This document shows, piece by piece, positions 17,360 through 26,618 of a DNA stretch of 60,502 nt (position 1 is its first letter; each line of letters starts with the position of its first letter). The position numbers and the translations under genes were made by a program. Origin of the DNA: Hymenobacter terrestris (GTDB taxonomy: Bacteria; Bacteroidota; Bacteroidia; Cytophagales; Hymenobacteraceae). Where the stretch lies: positions 1 to 60,502 of the forward strand of contig NZ_JABKAV010000020.1 in assembly GCF_013377905.1 (NCBI RefSeq). Reading direction: 5' to 3'. The notes under the pieces are model-generated. The model made no database searches and had not been told where the DNA came from. It saw only the letters and a program-made list of their open reading frames with translations.

Positions 17360-20300
17360 ATGGCTTCAGCAAAGACGTCCCAATCCACCAGTCCGGCCAC
17401 CACGACCCCGGACACCGTTACTGCAAAGGTTCCCGGCGCCGCCGTGCAACCGGTCCGCAGTGACCACACGCGTAAAAAAGGAGCCGAGGATTCCCGCCAA
17501 TTATCAACTAAGAGTTCCGATTCGGATTATATCAACGACCAGCTCAACCGGGTGCTCTACGCACTCGATGCCTTCAAGAAGGGCGACGTGAGCGTGCGAC
17601 TGACCAAGCAGAACGACGACATCTTCGCCGAAATAGCGGAGGCCTACAACTCGATGGTTGATATGATTGCCGGCGTGGGCGGCGAGGTGTCGCGCATTTC
17701 GAAGGTAGCCGGCGTGGAGGGCAACCTCAAGGCCCGCGCTTCGGTCGAAAACGCGGCGGGCTTCTGGCGCGACATGATCAACAACATCAACGGCCTCGTG
17801 GACAGCATCGCCGTGCCGGTGCTCGAAGTGGGCAAGGTGCTCAAGAACATCAGCCGCGGCAACCTCGACGAGACGTTCCAGATTCCGGTTTCGGGCGACT
17901 TCAAAGTGATGGCCGAAACCATCAACAAGACCATCGACAACCTGAACCTGTTTGCCGGCGAAGTAACCCGCGTGGCCCAGGAAGTAGGCACCGAGGGCAA
18001 GCTCGGTGGCCAGGCCTCCGTGCCCAACGTGGGCGGCGTGTGGAAAGACCTGACGGACAACGTGAACACGATGGCTAGCAACCTGACGAGTCAGGTGCGC
18101 GACATTGCCAACGTAGCCACGGCCGTAGCCAAAGGCGACCTGAGCCAGAAAATCACTGTCGATGTAAAAGGTGAGCTGCTTGATCTGAAGCAGAACCTGA
18201 ACCAGATGGTGGACTCGCTCAACCTGTTTGCTGGCGAAGTAACCCGTGTGGCCCAGGAAGTAGGCACCGAGGGCAAGCTTGGCGGCCAAGCCAGCGTGCC
18301 CAACGTAGCCGGCACCTGGAAAGAGCTGACGGACAACGTGAACACGATGGCCAGCAACCTGACGAGTCAGGTGCGCGACATTGCCAACGTGGCCACGGCC
18401 GTAGCCAAAGGCGACCTGACGCAGAAGATGACCGTGGACGTGAAGGGCGAAATCCTGGAGCTCAAGGACATCCTCAACCAGATGGTGGACTCGCTCAACA
18501 TCTTCGGCGACGAAGTAACCCGGGTGGCCCGCGAGGTAGGCACCGAGGGCAAGCTCGGCGGCCAAGCCTCCGTGCCTAACGTAGGCGGTACTTGGAAAGA
18601 GCTGACGGACAACGTGAACACGATGGCCAGCAACCTGACGAGTCAGGTACGCGACATTGCCAACGTAGCCACGGCCGTAGCTAAAGGCGACCTGACGCAG
18701 AAGATGACTGTGGACGTGAAGGGCGAAATCCTGGAGCTCAAGGACATCCTCAACCAGATGGTGGACTCGCTGAACGTATTTGCCGGCGAAGTAACCCGCG
18801 TGGCCCGCGAAGTAGGTACCGAGGGTATTCTGGGTGGCCAGGCCAACGTGCCGAGCGTTTCGGGCACTTGGAAAGACCTGACGGACAACGTGAACACGAT
18901 GGCCAGCAACCTGACGAGTCAGGTGCGCGACATTGCCAATGTGGCCACGGCCGTAGCTAAAGGCGACTTGAGCCAGAAAGTATCGGTTGATGTAAAAGGC
19001 GAGCTTTTCCAGCTCAAGGAAAACCTCAACCAGATGGTGGACTCGCTCAACACCTTCGGTGATGAGGTAACCCGGGTGGCCCGCGAAGTAGGCACCGAAG
19101 GTCGCCTCGGCGGCCAGGCCAACGTGCCCAACGTGCGTGGTACCTGGAAAGACCTGACCGACAACGTAAACTTCATGGCCGCCTCACTTACGAGCCAGGT
19201 ACGTGACATTGCCAACGTAACCTCGGCCGTAGCCCGGGGTGACTTGAGCCAGAAAGTATCGGTAGATGTAAAAGGCGAGCTGCTCGACCTCAAGGACAAC
19301 ATCAACCAGATGGTGGACTCGCTGAACGTGTTTGCCGGTGAGGTGACCCGGGTGGCCCAGGAAGTGGGCACCGAAGGCCGCCTCGGCGGCCAGGCCAACG
19401 TGCCCAACGTGGATGGCGTGTGGAAACAGCTGACCGACAACGTAAACACCATGGCCGCCAACCTCACCACCCAGGTGCGGGGCCTTGTGAAAGTAGTGAC
19501 GGCCGTAAGCCAGGGCGACCTGACCCAGAAGCTGACGCTGGGCGCCCAAGGCGAAGTGGCCGACCTGGCCGACACCATCAACCGCATGGTGGACGACCTT
19601 AACCGCTTGGCCGTGGAAGTAAGCCGGGTAGCCAAAGTGGCCGGCGTGGAGGGCAAGCTCACCGAGCGGGCCACCGTAACCGACGTGTCGGGCTCGTGGA
19701 AAGAACTCGTGGACACGCTCAACGCCCTTATCGAATCTATTGCCTCGCCGGTGCTCGAAGTGAGCCGCGTGGTACGGGCCATTTCGGAAGGCGACCTGCA
19801 GCAGCGGGCCGAAATAGAAACCACCGGCGACATCCGGGCCATGGCCGACGCCCTGAACCTGGCCGTTGACAACCTCAACGAGCTGTTGGGCGAAATCAAC
19901 GAATCGTCGCAGATTGTGGGCGAGTCGTCGGAGGAGATGGTGGAGAAGGGACAGGCCATGAGCCAGGTAACGGCCGATGTGGCCCGCGCCATGCAGCAAA
20001 TGGCCGAAGGCGCCCAGAACCAGGCTCTCAAGACCGACCAGGCCTTCAAGCTGATCGAAGAAATCATGCAAGCCACCAAGGAAACTGCTGGTAAAGCCGA
20101 TGTCGGCATTAAGGCGGCTATCCTCGGTGAGCAGACCTCGCAGCTGGGCCTGAAAACGGTGGCCGAAGTGGTAAAGAACATGGAGGAAATCAGCTCGGCC
20201 GCTGCCCAGACTTCGAAAACCATCGAGGTGCTAAGTACGCGCTCGGGCGAAATCAGCAAGTCGCTGGGCGTAATCACCGATATTGCTTCCCAGACCAACC

Positions 20301-21118
20301 TGCTGGCCCTGAACGCCGCCATTGAGGCCGCCCGGGCCGGGGAAGCCGGCCGCGGCTTTGCCGTAGTAGCCGAAGAAATCCGGAAGCTGGCCGAAGGCTC
20401 GCGCAAATCAGCCAGCGAAATTGCTACGCTGGTAGAGGACGTTCGGAAGGACACCACCTCGGCCGCTACCGCCATCAGCACCATGGAAGGCCGGGTACTC
20501 AAGGGCAAGAACGCCACCTTCGAGGCCAGTTCGGCCTTTAAGAACATTGCCACCAGCAGCGGCGAAACCCTGCGCACCAGCCGCGACATCCTCACGGCCA
20601 CCGAAATTCAGAAAACGAGTATCGGCGACGTGGTGAAGTACGTGGAGGAAGTGGTAGCCATTGCCGAGCAGACGGCCTCGGGCACCCAGCAGGTGGCCGG
20701 TACCGCCAAGCAGCTCTCTACCAGTATGCAGGAGCTGACCACCAGCAGCCAGAACCTGACCGACATTGCCGACGACCTGCAGCTTGGTCTTTCGGCCTTC
20801 CAGCTGATGGAATACCTGGAGCCCGAGCCGGAACCCGAGCCCATCCGCCGACGCCTGATGCGCCGGCCTGCGGCGGCCGCCGCCCCGGTTGCGGCTCCGG
20901 CCGCCGCCGCACCGCGCCGGCCGCGCCGCGCCGTGCCTACGCCTGCCCCCGCCGCCGAGCCTACACCTGAGCGTCGGCCAATCCGCCGAGCTGTTGCCCG
21001 TCCTGCAGCCGCTACTCCGGCTGCCGCGGCCAAGGCCCCCAGCAAAGCCGTTACTCCGGCAGCCAAGGCGAAACCGGCTGCGAAGTCTGCTAAAAGCAAG
21101 GCCGGTAAGGGAAAATAG
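17360..21118 (+). CDS. Cytoplasmic poly-HAMP methyl-accepting chemotaxis protein
   Basis: A 1252-residue chemoreceptor with no membrane segment or signal peptide, so cytoplasmic. After a short Ser/Thr-rich N-terminus, eight consecutive 92-residue units (about residues 100-835) recur with the core GEVTRVAxEVGTEGxLGGQA; the inner six are nearly identical. Each unit is about the size of two HAMP modules, as in fungal group III histidine kinases (Nik1/Os-1 type). The signalling hairpin tip ([20 protein letters not shown]) lies at about residues 980-1000. The final about 98 residues are Pro/Ala-rich with many Lys/Arg, like histone H1. No C-terminal CheR/CheB tether peptide is seen. Start at 17360 (MASAKTSQ). 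First gene of a che operon. Confidence 0.93.
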   Translation: MASAKTSQSTSPATTTPDTVTAKVPGAAVQPVRSDHTRKKGAEDSRQLSTKSSDSDYINDQLNRVLYALDAFKKGDVSVRLTKQNDDIFAEIAEAYNSMVDMIAGVGGEVSRISKVAGVEGNLKARASVENAAGFWRDMINNINGLVDSIAVPVLEVGKVLKNISRGNLDETFQIPVSGDFKVMAETINKTIDNLNLFAGEVTRVAQEVGTEGKLGGQASVPNVGGVWKDLTDNVNTMASNLTSQVRDIANVATAVAKGDLSQKITVDVKGELLDLKQNLNQMVDSLNLFAGEVTRVAQEVGTEGKLGGQASVPNVAGTWKELTDNVNTMASNLTSQVRDIANVATAVAKGDLTQKMTVDVKGEILELKDILNQMVDSLNIFGDEVTRVAREVGTEGKLGGQASVPNVGGTWKELTDNVNTMASNLTSQVRDIANVATAVAKGDLTQKMTVDVKGEILELKDILNQMVDSLNVFAGEVTRVAREVGTEGILGGQANVPSVSGTWKDLTDNVNTMASNLTSQVRDIANVATAVAKGDLSQKVSVDVKGELFQLKENLNQMVDSLNTFGDEVTRVAREVGTEGRLGGQANVPNVRGTWKDLTDNVNFMAASLTSQVRDIANVTSAVARGDLSQKVSVDVKGELLDLKDNINQMVDSLNVFAGEVTRVAQEVGTEGRLGGQANVPNVDGVWKQLTDNVNTMAANLTTQVRGLVKVVTAVSQGDLTQKLTLGAQGEVADLADTINRMVDDLNRLAVEVSRVAKVAGVEGKLTERATVTDVSGSWKELVDTLNALIESIASPVLEVSRVVRAISEGDLQQRAEIETTGDIRAMADALNLAVDNLNELLGEINESSQIVGESSEEMVEKGQAMSQVTADVARAMQQMAEGAQNQALKTDQAFKLIEEIMQATKETAGKADVGIKAAILGEQTSQLGLKTVAEVVKNMEEISSAAAQTSKTIEVLSTRSGEISKSLGVITDIASQTNLLALNAAIEAARAGEAGRGFAVVAEEIRKLAEGSRKSASEIATLVEDVRKDTTSAATAISTMEGRVLKGKNATFEASSAFKNIATSSGETLRTSRDILTATEIQKTSIGDVVKYVEEVVAIAEQTASGTQQVAGTAKQLSTSMQELTTSSQNLTDIADDLQLGLSAFQLMEYLEPEPEPEPIRRRLMRRPAAAAAPVAAPAAAAPRRPRRAVPTPAPAAEPTPERRPIRRAVARPAAATPAAAAKAPSKAVTPAAKAKPAAKSAKSKAGKGK
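17665..19872 (+). repeat. Eight tandem 276-bp units inside the receptor gene
   Basis: Units of exactly 276 bp begin near 17665, 17941, 18217, 18493, 18769, 19045, 19321 and 19597. The six from 17941 to 19596 are nearly identical at DNA level over long stretches (for example the GACAACGTGAACACGATG block). The first and last are diverged. The in-frame period of 92 codons means recombination can change copy number without breaking the gene. Confidence 0.9.
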
Positions 21119-21171
21119 AAGTGCGCCTTCTGGTAATCTGATTGCCCAATACCAACCACTCCGTACAACTG

Positions 21172-21672
21172 ATGCCCGCTCCCGATAAATCTGCCGCGCC
21201 CGACCCGATTATTCAGCTTATCGTTTTTCGATTGGGGCACGAGGAGTACGCCATCCGGATCGAGCAGGTGAAGGAGGTAACGCTTACGCCTGATATTGCG
21301 CGCATGCCCAAAACACCCTCGTTCGTGAAGGGTATTGCCAATTTGCGCGGTGATATTATTGCCGTCATCGATCTGGAGGAGCGGTTTCAGTTACGTGAAG
21401 CCACCGAGGAACTGGCTGCCCACACCTACACCATGGCCATCGAAGCCAAAGATTACACCATTGGCATCGTGGTGCGCGAGGTTCCTCAGCCATTGTCGGT
21501 GCCGCAGTCGGCCATCGAGCAAACGCCCGAATTCATTCAGGAGGCCAACATTCACGATAAATACATCGAGGGCATCGCCCGCATCAACGACCGGATAATT
21601 GTGGTGCTCGACATGCTGAAACTGCTTACCCCCGCCGAAATTATGCAGTTGTCCACTACGGCGGCATCTTAG
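21172..21672 (+). CDS. cheW: Chemotaxis coupling protein CheW
   Basis: A 166-residue adaptor linking receptor and CheA. CheW features are visible: IQLIVFRLGHEEYAI near residue 14, the FVKGIANLRGDIIAVIDL segment near residues 51-68 and a C-terminal RINDRIIVVLDM strand. The ATG at 21172 is preferred to an in-frame TTG at 21142. It lies 53 bp after the receptor gene and 77 bp before cheY, so the genes are probably co-transcribed. Confidence 0.93.
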   Translation: MPAPDKSAAPDPIIQLIVFRLGHEEYAIRIEQVKEVTLTPDIARMPKTPSFVKGIANLRGDIIAVIDLEERFQLREATEELAAHTYTMAIEAKDYTIGIVVREVPQPLSVPQSAIEQTPEFIQEANIHDKYIEGIARINDRIIVVLDMLKLLTPAEIMQLSTTAAS

Positions 21673-21749
21673 CCTCGTAGTCGCCGTACAACGGGCCAAG
21701 CCTGCCCTTTGGCTAGGCCTTGCACTCTCACTTCGCATTTCTCTTCCCC

Positions 21750-22112
21750 ATGAAAAACCGCATTCTCATCGTCGACGACTCGTTCTACATGCGCACGATG
21801 CTCAAGAATATGCTCACCGATGCCGGCTACGAAGTAGTTGGTGAGGCCGCCAACGGTCAGCAGGCCCTGGAAATGGCCATCGAAACCAAGCCCGACCTGA
21901 TTACGCTCGACGTAATTCTGCCCGACAACACCGGCCTCGACGTACTGCGCGGCATCCGCCAGGAGCAGCCCGATGTGAAAGTGGTGATGTGCTCGGCCGT
22001 AGGCCAGGAAGTTATCGTGAACGAAGCACTGGAAAGTGGTGCCTCGGCGTACATCGTGAAGCCTTTCTCGGAGGAAAAAGTACTCGAAATCGTGGGCAAC
22101 GCCCTGCAATAA
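21750..22112 (+). CDS. cheY: CheY-like response regulator
   Basis: A 120-residue stand-alone receiver domain. The acidic pair Asp9/Asp10, the phospho-acceptor Asp54 in LITLDVILPD, Ser82 in the MCSAVG switch position and Lys104 in VKPFSEE are all in place. The start at 21750 (MKNRILIVDD) is standard. With no flagellar genes in the window, its output target is unknown; it may act on a gliding, pilus or gene-expression partner elsewhere. Confidence 0.93.
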   Translation: MKNRILIVDDSFYMRTMLKNMLTDAGYEVVGEAANGQQALEMAIETKPDLITLDVILPDNTGLDVLRGIRQEQPDVKVVMCSAVGQEVIVNEALESGASAYIVKPFSEEKVLEIVGNALQ

Positions 22113-22126
22113 GCAGGAGATAGTTG

Positions 22127-22264
22127 AAGGAGCGTCATGCTGAGCGCAGCCGAAGCATCTCTACCGTAACGCTAACTCTGCCGTTTGGTGAGTTTGTGAT
22201 GAAGTAGTAGAGATGCTTCGCCTCGGGCCCTGGCTCTATGCGCCACATTCAGCATAACGTCCTT
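22127..22264. repeat. Dispersed palindrome family B, copy between cheY and cheA
   Basis: A degenerate long inverted repeat: the left end GCGTCATGCTGAGCGCAGCC with GAAGCATCTCTACCG, and the right end GTAGAGATGCTTCG with TCAGCATAACGTCCTT. It sits within the operon, so a folded transcript could lower expression of cheA and cheC relative to the upstream genes. Confidence 0.75.
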
Positions 22265-22400
22265 ATGCCTGTTGACTTATAAATAGCTTCACTCGTGTCG
22301 TTTTCCCCGTCCGTACTTTTTGTCCTCGTTGGCAGTCCCCGCCTGATTGGTGAGGGTGGCCGGGCGTGCGTGGCGGGCAGTTTACAACTTTCGTGGCGCG

Positions 22401-24038
22401 ATGAGTAACCGGGAACAGGAGTACCGCGAGCTGTTTATGGCCGAGGCGTTGGAATACTACGACGCCATGAGCCGGCACATCAGCGAGTTGGAGCGTGATC
22501 CGGCCGATGAACAGGCCCTGCGGGAGCTGTTCCGGCTCATGCACAATCTTAAGTCGAACGCCCGGGCCATGGGCTACACCAGCATCGGTGAGGCGGCCCA
22601 CCAGATGGAAACCGTGTTTGGCCAGCTGCGCGACGGGGAGGCCACTTTTACGGGCAGCATGGTGCCGGTGCTGTTTGGCGGAATTGATACACTCGGTGAG
22701 CTGATCCGGGCCGTGGGGCAGGAGCAGGAACTGCCCGATATCCAGCGTCTGCTCGACAACCTCGATCGGCTGACCCGCGGCGAAGAGCCCAACCTCGATG
22801 ATGAGGAAGCTGACGACGAAGAGGACGTCAGCCGCAAGCTGGAGCTTTCCGACCTAGTGTATATTCAGGTGCGCAAGCTCGACCACCTGATGAACCTGAT
22901 GGGCGAGCTGATTATTGACCGGGACCGGATTCTAACGCTGAGCCGCGAAATAAACACCCCCGCCCTGACGGCCGCCGCCGCCCACTTCTCGCGCATCGCC
23001 GACGAACTGCAGTACAGCATCATGGACGCCCGCCTGGTAGGGGTGGGGTCCTTGTTCAGTAAGTTTCCGCGGGTGGTGCGCGACGTGGCTACTGCCGAAG
23101 GCAAGGAAGTAAATCTGACGCTGCAGGGCGAAGACATTCAGATTGACCGCAATATCCTGCAGATTATCACCGATGCGCTGCTGCACTTGGTACGCAACGC
23201 TATTGCCCACGGCCTCGAAACGGCCGCCGAGCGCGAGGCCGCCGGTAAGCCGGCACAGGGCCAGCTCACGCTGCTGGCCCAGGCCGAGCGCGATGATGTG
23301 CTGGTACAGGTACAGGACGACGGCCGGGGAATTGACGTGGAAAAGGTGCGCCGTAAAGCCGTGGAACGCGGCTTGGTAACGCGGGCCGCTGCCGCCCAAC
23401 TGAACGACGCTGCTGTGCGGGCCTTTCTGCTGGAGCCCGGCTTTTCGATGGCAAAGGAGGTAACCGAAATTTCGGGCCGTGGCGTGGGACTTGATGTAGT
23501 GAAACTGGCCATCGACTCGTTGGGTGGACAGCTACGCGTTGACTCAGTACTGGGCGAAGGCACCACTTTTACGCTGGTGCTGCCTACTTCTATTGCCGTG
23601 AAGGGGGCGCTGCTGTTCGAACTCGACGAGCGCAGCTACGCCCTGCCCCTTATGCACACCGATTCGGTGGTGTCGCTGATGCCTAATAGCTTCAGCGTAG
23701 TGGGTGGGGTGTTTCTTACGCGCCTCCAGGACGAAAACGTGCCCGTGGTATCGTTGCGCGAACTGTTGCACCTTACCGGCGACCAGCCGCTAACCCCAGC
23801 CCGCAAATCGACGCTGCAGGGTCGCCAGGACATCATTATTGTCAACTACAACAACCGCCGGCTTGGCCTTATCGTCGACCGGTTTTTACGCCAGCAGGAC
23901 ATTGTGGTGAAAGCCATGAGCAAGCCGCTGGACATCATTGATCTGTTTGGGGGCGTAACGCTGCTCGGCAGCGGGCAGGTGTGCCTGGTGCTCGATGTGC
24001 CAGCCTTAACCCGACTCTTTTTAGCCAAACGGCCATAA
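22401..24038 (+). CDS. cheA: Chemotaxis histidine kinase CheA
   Basis: A 545-residue CheA. The N-terminal HPt domain has His48 in LMHNLKSNARAMG. The P2 (CheY-binding) region is very short or missing: a linker of Asp/Glu-rich sequence (residues about 130-145) leads directly to the dimerisation domain. The kinase core shows the N box HLVRNAIAHGLE near 262, DDGRGID near 307 and GRGVGLDVVK near 360. The C-terminal about 140 residues form the CheW-like domain. The ATG at 22401 begins MSNREQEYRE; an earlier in-frame start is not supported. Confidence 0.94.
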   Translation: MSNREQEYRELFMAEALEYYDAMSRHISELERDPADEQALRELFRLMHNLKSNARAMGYTSIGEAAHQMETVFGQLRDGEATFTGSMVPVLFGGIDTLGELIRAVGQEQELPDIQRLLDNLDRLTRGEEPNLDDEEADDEEDVSRKLELSDLVYIQVRKLDHLMNLMGELIIDRDRILTLSREINTPALTAAAAHFSRIADELQYSIMDARLVGVGSLFSKFPRVVRDVATAEGKEVNLTLQGEDIQIDRNILQIITDALLHLVRNAIAHGLETAAEREAAGKPAQGQLTLLAQAERDDVLVQVQDDGRGIDVEKVRRKAVERGLVTRAAAAQLNDAAVRAFLLEPGFSMAKEVTEISGRGVGLDVVKLAIDSLGGQLRVDSVLGEGTTFTLVLPTSIAVKGALLFELDERSYALPLMHTDSVVSLMPNSFSVVGGVFLTRLQDENVPVVSLRELLHLTGDQPLTPARKSTLQGRQDIIIVNYNNRRLGLIVDRFLRQQDIVVKAMSKPLDIIDLFGGVTLLGSGQVCLVLDVPALTRLFLAKRP

Positions 24039-24095
24039 CTCTCGTATTGCAGTCTGGCCGGTTGCCCTTGCAACCTGCCCTTTCACCTGAACCCT

Positions 24096-24734
24096 ATGGA
24101 ATTGCACATGACGGAACTGGAGCGCGACATTATTCGCGAAATCCTGAACATCGGTCTAGCCCGCGCCGCCGACTCGTTTGCGGTGGTAGCCCAGGAGAAA
24201 GTACTACTCGAAGTGCCCAACCTCGATATTGTATCGGGACGGAGCATCCTCGAAAAAGTAAACGACCTGCAGGCCGGCCACGTAGTCATTCAGTCCGATA
24301 TCCGGGGCGACTTCAACGGCACTACGCTCATGTTTTTCTCGGGCCAGCATGTGCAGCGCCTTTCGCGGGTTTGCCTGCGCATGCAAACCTCCGACTCGGT
24401 CGCCATCGACGATATGCAGGAGTCGCTGCTGCTCGAAATCAGCAACATCATCACTGGCGCGTTGGTCACGCAGCTGGCCAACATCCTAAAGGCGCGCATT
24501 TACGGGGCCCCGCCTGCCCATCCGCAGGGCGATATGAATGCCGCACTGCGTAGCCTGCTGCACGACAACCCGATGGTGCAGCCGCTTATCTTTTCGGTGA
24601 TAACCCAGTTTTCGGACAAGGATAATTCGGTGGAACTGCCGCTTATGATATTCTTCGACCGCGAAACCTTTGAGAAGATTATCGGCATCATTCGCACGTA
24701 CGACTTTATGGGCGGCCACCAGTTCGGCGACTAG
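24096..24734 (+). CDS. cheC: CheC-type CheY-P phosphatase
   Basis: A 212-residue CheC-family protein expected to dephosphorylate CheY-P. Both copies of the phosphatase signature (D/S)-x3-E-x2-N-x22-P are intact: Asp11, Glu15, Asn18, Pro41, and Ser110, Glu114, Asn117, Pro140. Two complete sites are typical of active CheC or FliY-like proteins. No cheD partner is found nearby. It is the last gene of the operon, 57 bp after cheA, and a long hairpin follows. Confidence 0.9.
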   Translation: MELHMTELERDIIREILNIGLARAADSFAVVAQEKVLLEVPNLDIVSGRSILEKVNDLQAGHVVIQSDIRGDFNGTTLMFFSGQHVQRLSRVCLRMQTSDSVAIDDMQESLLLEISNIITGALVTQLANILKARIYGAPPAHPQGDMNAALRSLLHDNPMVQPLIFSVITQFSDKDNSVELPLMIFFDRETFEKIIGIIRTYDFMGGHQFGD

Positions 24735-24760
24735 GTGCACCTTTTAAACGCCATGCTGCC

Positions 24761-24849
24761 GTAGAGTAAAAATCCGTTTGGCGATGGGCCGGACGAGTTC
24801 CTTTGCGGGATACTCGCTTCGCCCATTGCCAAACGGATTTTCGTTCTAC
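24761..24849. terminator. Long hairpin after cheC
   Basis: Arms at 24761-24789 and 24821-24849 pair over about 29 nt with three mismatches (core AATCCGTTTGGC). It closes the che operon; no simple T-run follows, so it may be a folded repeat rather than a classic terminator. Confidence 0.6.
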
Positions 24850-24907
24850 GGGCATTTAGCGCCGGCCTTTGTACCTTCTGCCTTCACGCTTCAACCTGTA
24901 ATCTGCT

Positions 24908-25996
24908 ATGGCTAACGCTGCCTCCTCCTTTAAAGAAAAGCTTGCTAGCTTCGATCCTAATGCCCTCGCCGATGCCGCCGGTGGTCTTTTTGGGCTTCCG
25001 TTTACGCCCGAGGAAGCTCAGGTAGTGGTCGTGCCCGTACCTTGGGAAGTCACCGTGTCGTACCGTGCTGGTACTGCCCAGGGGCCCGAGGCCATACACA
25101 CCGCCTCGCTGCAGGTTGACCTCTACGACCCCGACCTGCCCGACGCCTGGCGTATGGGGCTGGCCATGGAAGAGCCCGATGCCGCCATTGCAGCCGAAAG
25201 CGAAGAGTTGCGCCCGCTGGCCGAAGGTTATATAGGCTGGCTTGAGGAAGGCCAGCCCGAAGCGGGCCACGCCGAGCACGCCCCCAGTGCCGAACGCATC
25301 AACCAGCGTGGGCAGGCCTTGCTGGAGTGGCTTAAGGCCAAAACCGGCGCCCTGCTCGACGCCGGCAAGGGCGTAGTGGTGCTGGGCGGCGACCATAGCA
25401 CGCCGCTGGGCTATCTGCACGCGCTGGCCCAGCGCCACGAGGAGTTCGGTATTCTGCAGATTGATGCCCACTGCGACCTGCGGCCCGCCTACGAGGGCTT
25501 CGAGTTTTCGCACGCCTCTATCATGTACAATGCCTTGCAACTGCCGCAGGTGAAGAAACTGGTGCAGGTGGGTATCCGCGACTATTGCCAGCAGGAGGCC
25601 GACTACATCGACCAGAGCAACGGCCGCGTGGCCCTGTTCGCCGACCGTTTTCTGCAGGCCGAAATGCTGGGCGGTAAGTCGTGGAAAAAGGAGTGTAAGA
25701 AGATCATTGCCCAACTGCCTCAGAAGGTCTACCTGAGCTTTGATATCGACGGACTCGACCCCAAGCTCTGCCCCGGCACTGGCACGCCCGTGCCCGGCGG
25801 CCTCGAGTTCGAGCAGGCCGTGTACCTGCTGCGCATGGTAGTGCGCTCGGGCCGTACCATTATCGGCTGCGACCTGAACGAAGTGGCCCCCGGCGACACC
25901 GAGTGGAACGCCATTGTAGGCGCGCGCCTGCTCTACCACATGGCCAACTGGATGGCCGTTTCGCAGGGCCGCCTGAAAGCCCGTGCCGTAGAATAG
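24908..25996 (+). CDS. Agmatinase / arginase family hydrolase
   Basis: A 362-residue ureohydrolase-fold enzyme. Manganese-site motifs are visible: GGDHSTPLGY near residue 159, DAHCDLRPAY near 187 and SFDIDGLDPK near 277. The family includes agmatinase, arginase and formimidoylglutamase; sequence reading alone does not separate them, and no hut or speA gene is nearby to help. The TGTPVPGGLEF stretch after the third motif is typical of agmatinase-like members. The ATG is at 24908. It begins about 60 bp after the hairpin that ends the che operon, so probably has its own promoter. Confidence 0.88.
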   Translation: MANAASSFKEKLASFDPNALADAAGGLFGLPFTPEEAQVVVVPVPWEVTVSYRAGTAQGPEAIHTASLQVDLYDPDLPDAWRMGLAMEEPDAAIAAESEELRPLAEGYIGWLEEGQPEAGHAEHAPSAERINQRGQALLEWLKAKTGALLDAGKGVVVLGGDHSTPLGYLHALAQRHEEFGILQIDAHCDLRPAYEGFEFSHASIMYNALQLPQVKKLVQVGIRDYCQQEADYIDQSNGRVALFADRFLQAEMLGGKSWKKECKKIIAQLPQKVYLSFDIDGLDPKLCPGTGTPVPGGLEFEQAVYLLRMVVRSGRTIIGCDLNEVAPGDTEWNAIVGARLLYHMANWMAVSQGRLKARAVE

Positions 25997-26091
25997 GGCT
26001 TGGGCCCCGGCAACTGAAAAGGCAGGGGCTCGTATGGTATTCAACTCCCTGAATACTGTACTTCTCTCACTCCAATCACTCTTTCTGCCCT

Positions 26092-26427
26092 ATGAGCTTC
26101 ATTCTCAAATTCATTCTCTCGGCCATCGTCACGTATTTGCTGGCTACCTTTCTGCCTGGCGCTTACATTCGGGGCTTCACCGATGCTATGATTCTGGTGG
26201 TGGTGTTGGCTGTTCTAAACGCGGTGGTAAAACCCATCCTGCAAATTATCGGGCTACCTATTACCATCCTCACGTTGGGCCTGTTTCTGTTCGTCATCAA
26301 CGCGCTTATTATCATGTTAGCCAGCTACCTGATGGCCGGTTTCGAGATTAATGGATTCCTCTCGGCGCTGCTGTTCAGCATTGTACTTTCGCTGGCCAAC
26401 TCGGTAGTTGATCTGGTAGTCGACTAA
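26092..26427 (+). CDS. YvlD-like phage-holin-family membrane protein
   Basis: A 111-residue protein made almost wholly of four hydrophobic segments, with the conserved NAVVKPILQIIGLPITILTL stretch of the family named phage holin 4 family 2 (YvlD). Despite the name these are ordinary chromosomal membrane proteins of unknown function, sometimes linked to envelope stress. There are no phage genes nearby. Start at 26092 (MSFILKF). Confidence 0.9.
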   Translation: MSFILKFILSAIVTYLLATFLPGAYIRGFTDAMILVVVLAVLNAVVKPILQIIGLPITILTLGLFLFVINALIIMLASYLMAGFEINGFLSALLFSIVLSLANSVVDLVVD

Positions 26428-26440
26428 CGTCAAGCTCACC

Positions 26441-26506
26441 TATTTCTCTGCAAGCAGAATGCCCCGCCGACTTTCGTTGGCGGGGCATTCTGCTTGCAGA
26501 GAAATA
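26441..26506. terminator. Bidirectional terminator-like palindrome
   Basis: A perfect 28-bp inverted repeat (26441-26468 with 26479-26506; core GCAAGCAGAATGCCCCGCC) lies between the convergent YvlD-like and DUF4349 genes. Both ends carry short A/T stretches, so it can serve both directions. Confidence 0.8.
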
Positions 26507-26618
26507 CGTATCCGGCTGTTTTATGCTAGCTGCGCCGATAAGGATAGCCCCCACATGATACTGGCGCTACTATAAGCGAGCTTCCAGGCAGCCGCGGCGG
26601 CTTGTGGCTGGCAGTGGA

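Noticed and set aside
17665..19872. CRISPR-like array because of regular repeats
   Set aside because: The units are 276 bp, contiguous and coding, with no spacers.
18919..20601. A long minus-strand open frame (about 560 codons) opposite the chemoreceptor gene, and shorter ones at 18091, 18367 and 18643
   Set aside because: They are exact shadows of the 276-bp repeat units, low-complexity Ser/Thr/Ala/Val-rich, and have no recognisable domain.
24884..26044. A 386-codon minus-strand frame opposite the agmatinase-family gene
   Set aside because: Shadow frame; the plus strand carries all metal-site motifs of the ureohydrolase fold.
26092..26427. Possible prophage, because of a phage-holin-family protein
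   Set aside because: The YvlD-like family is an ordinary chromosomal membrane family and no other phage gene is present.
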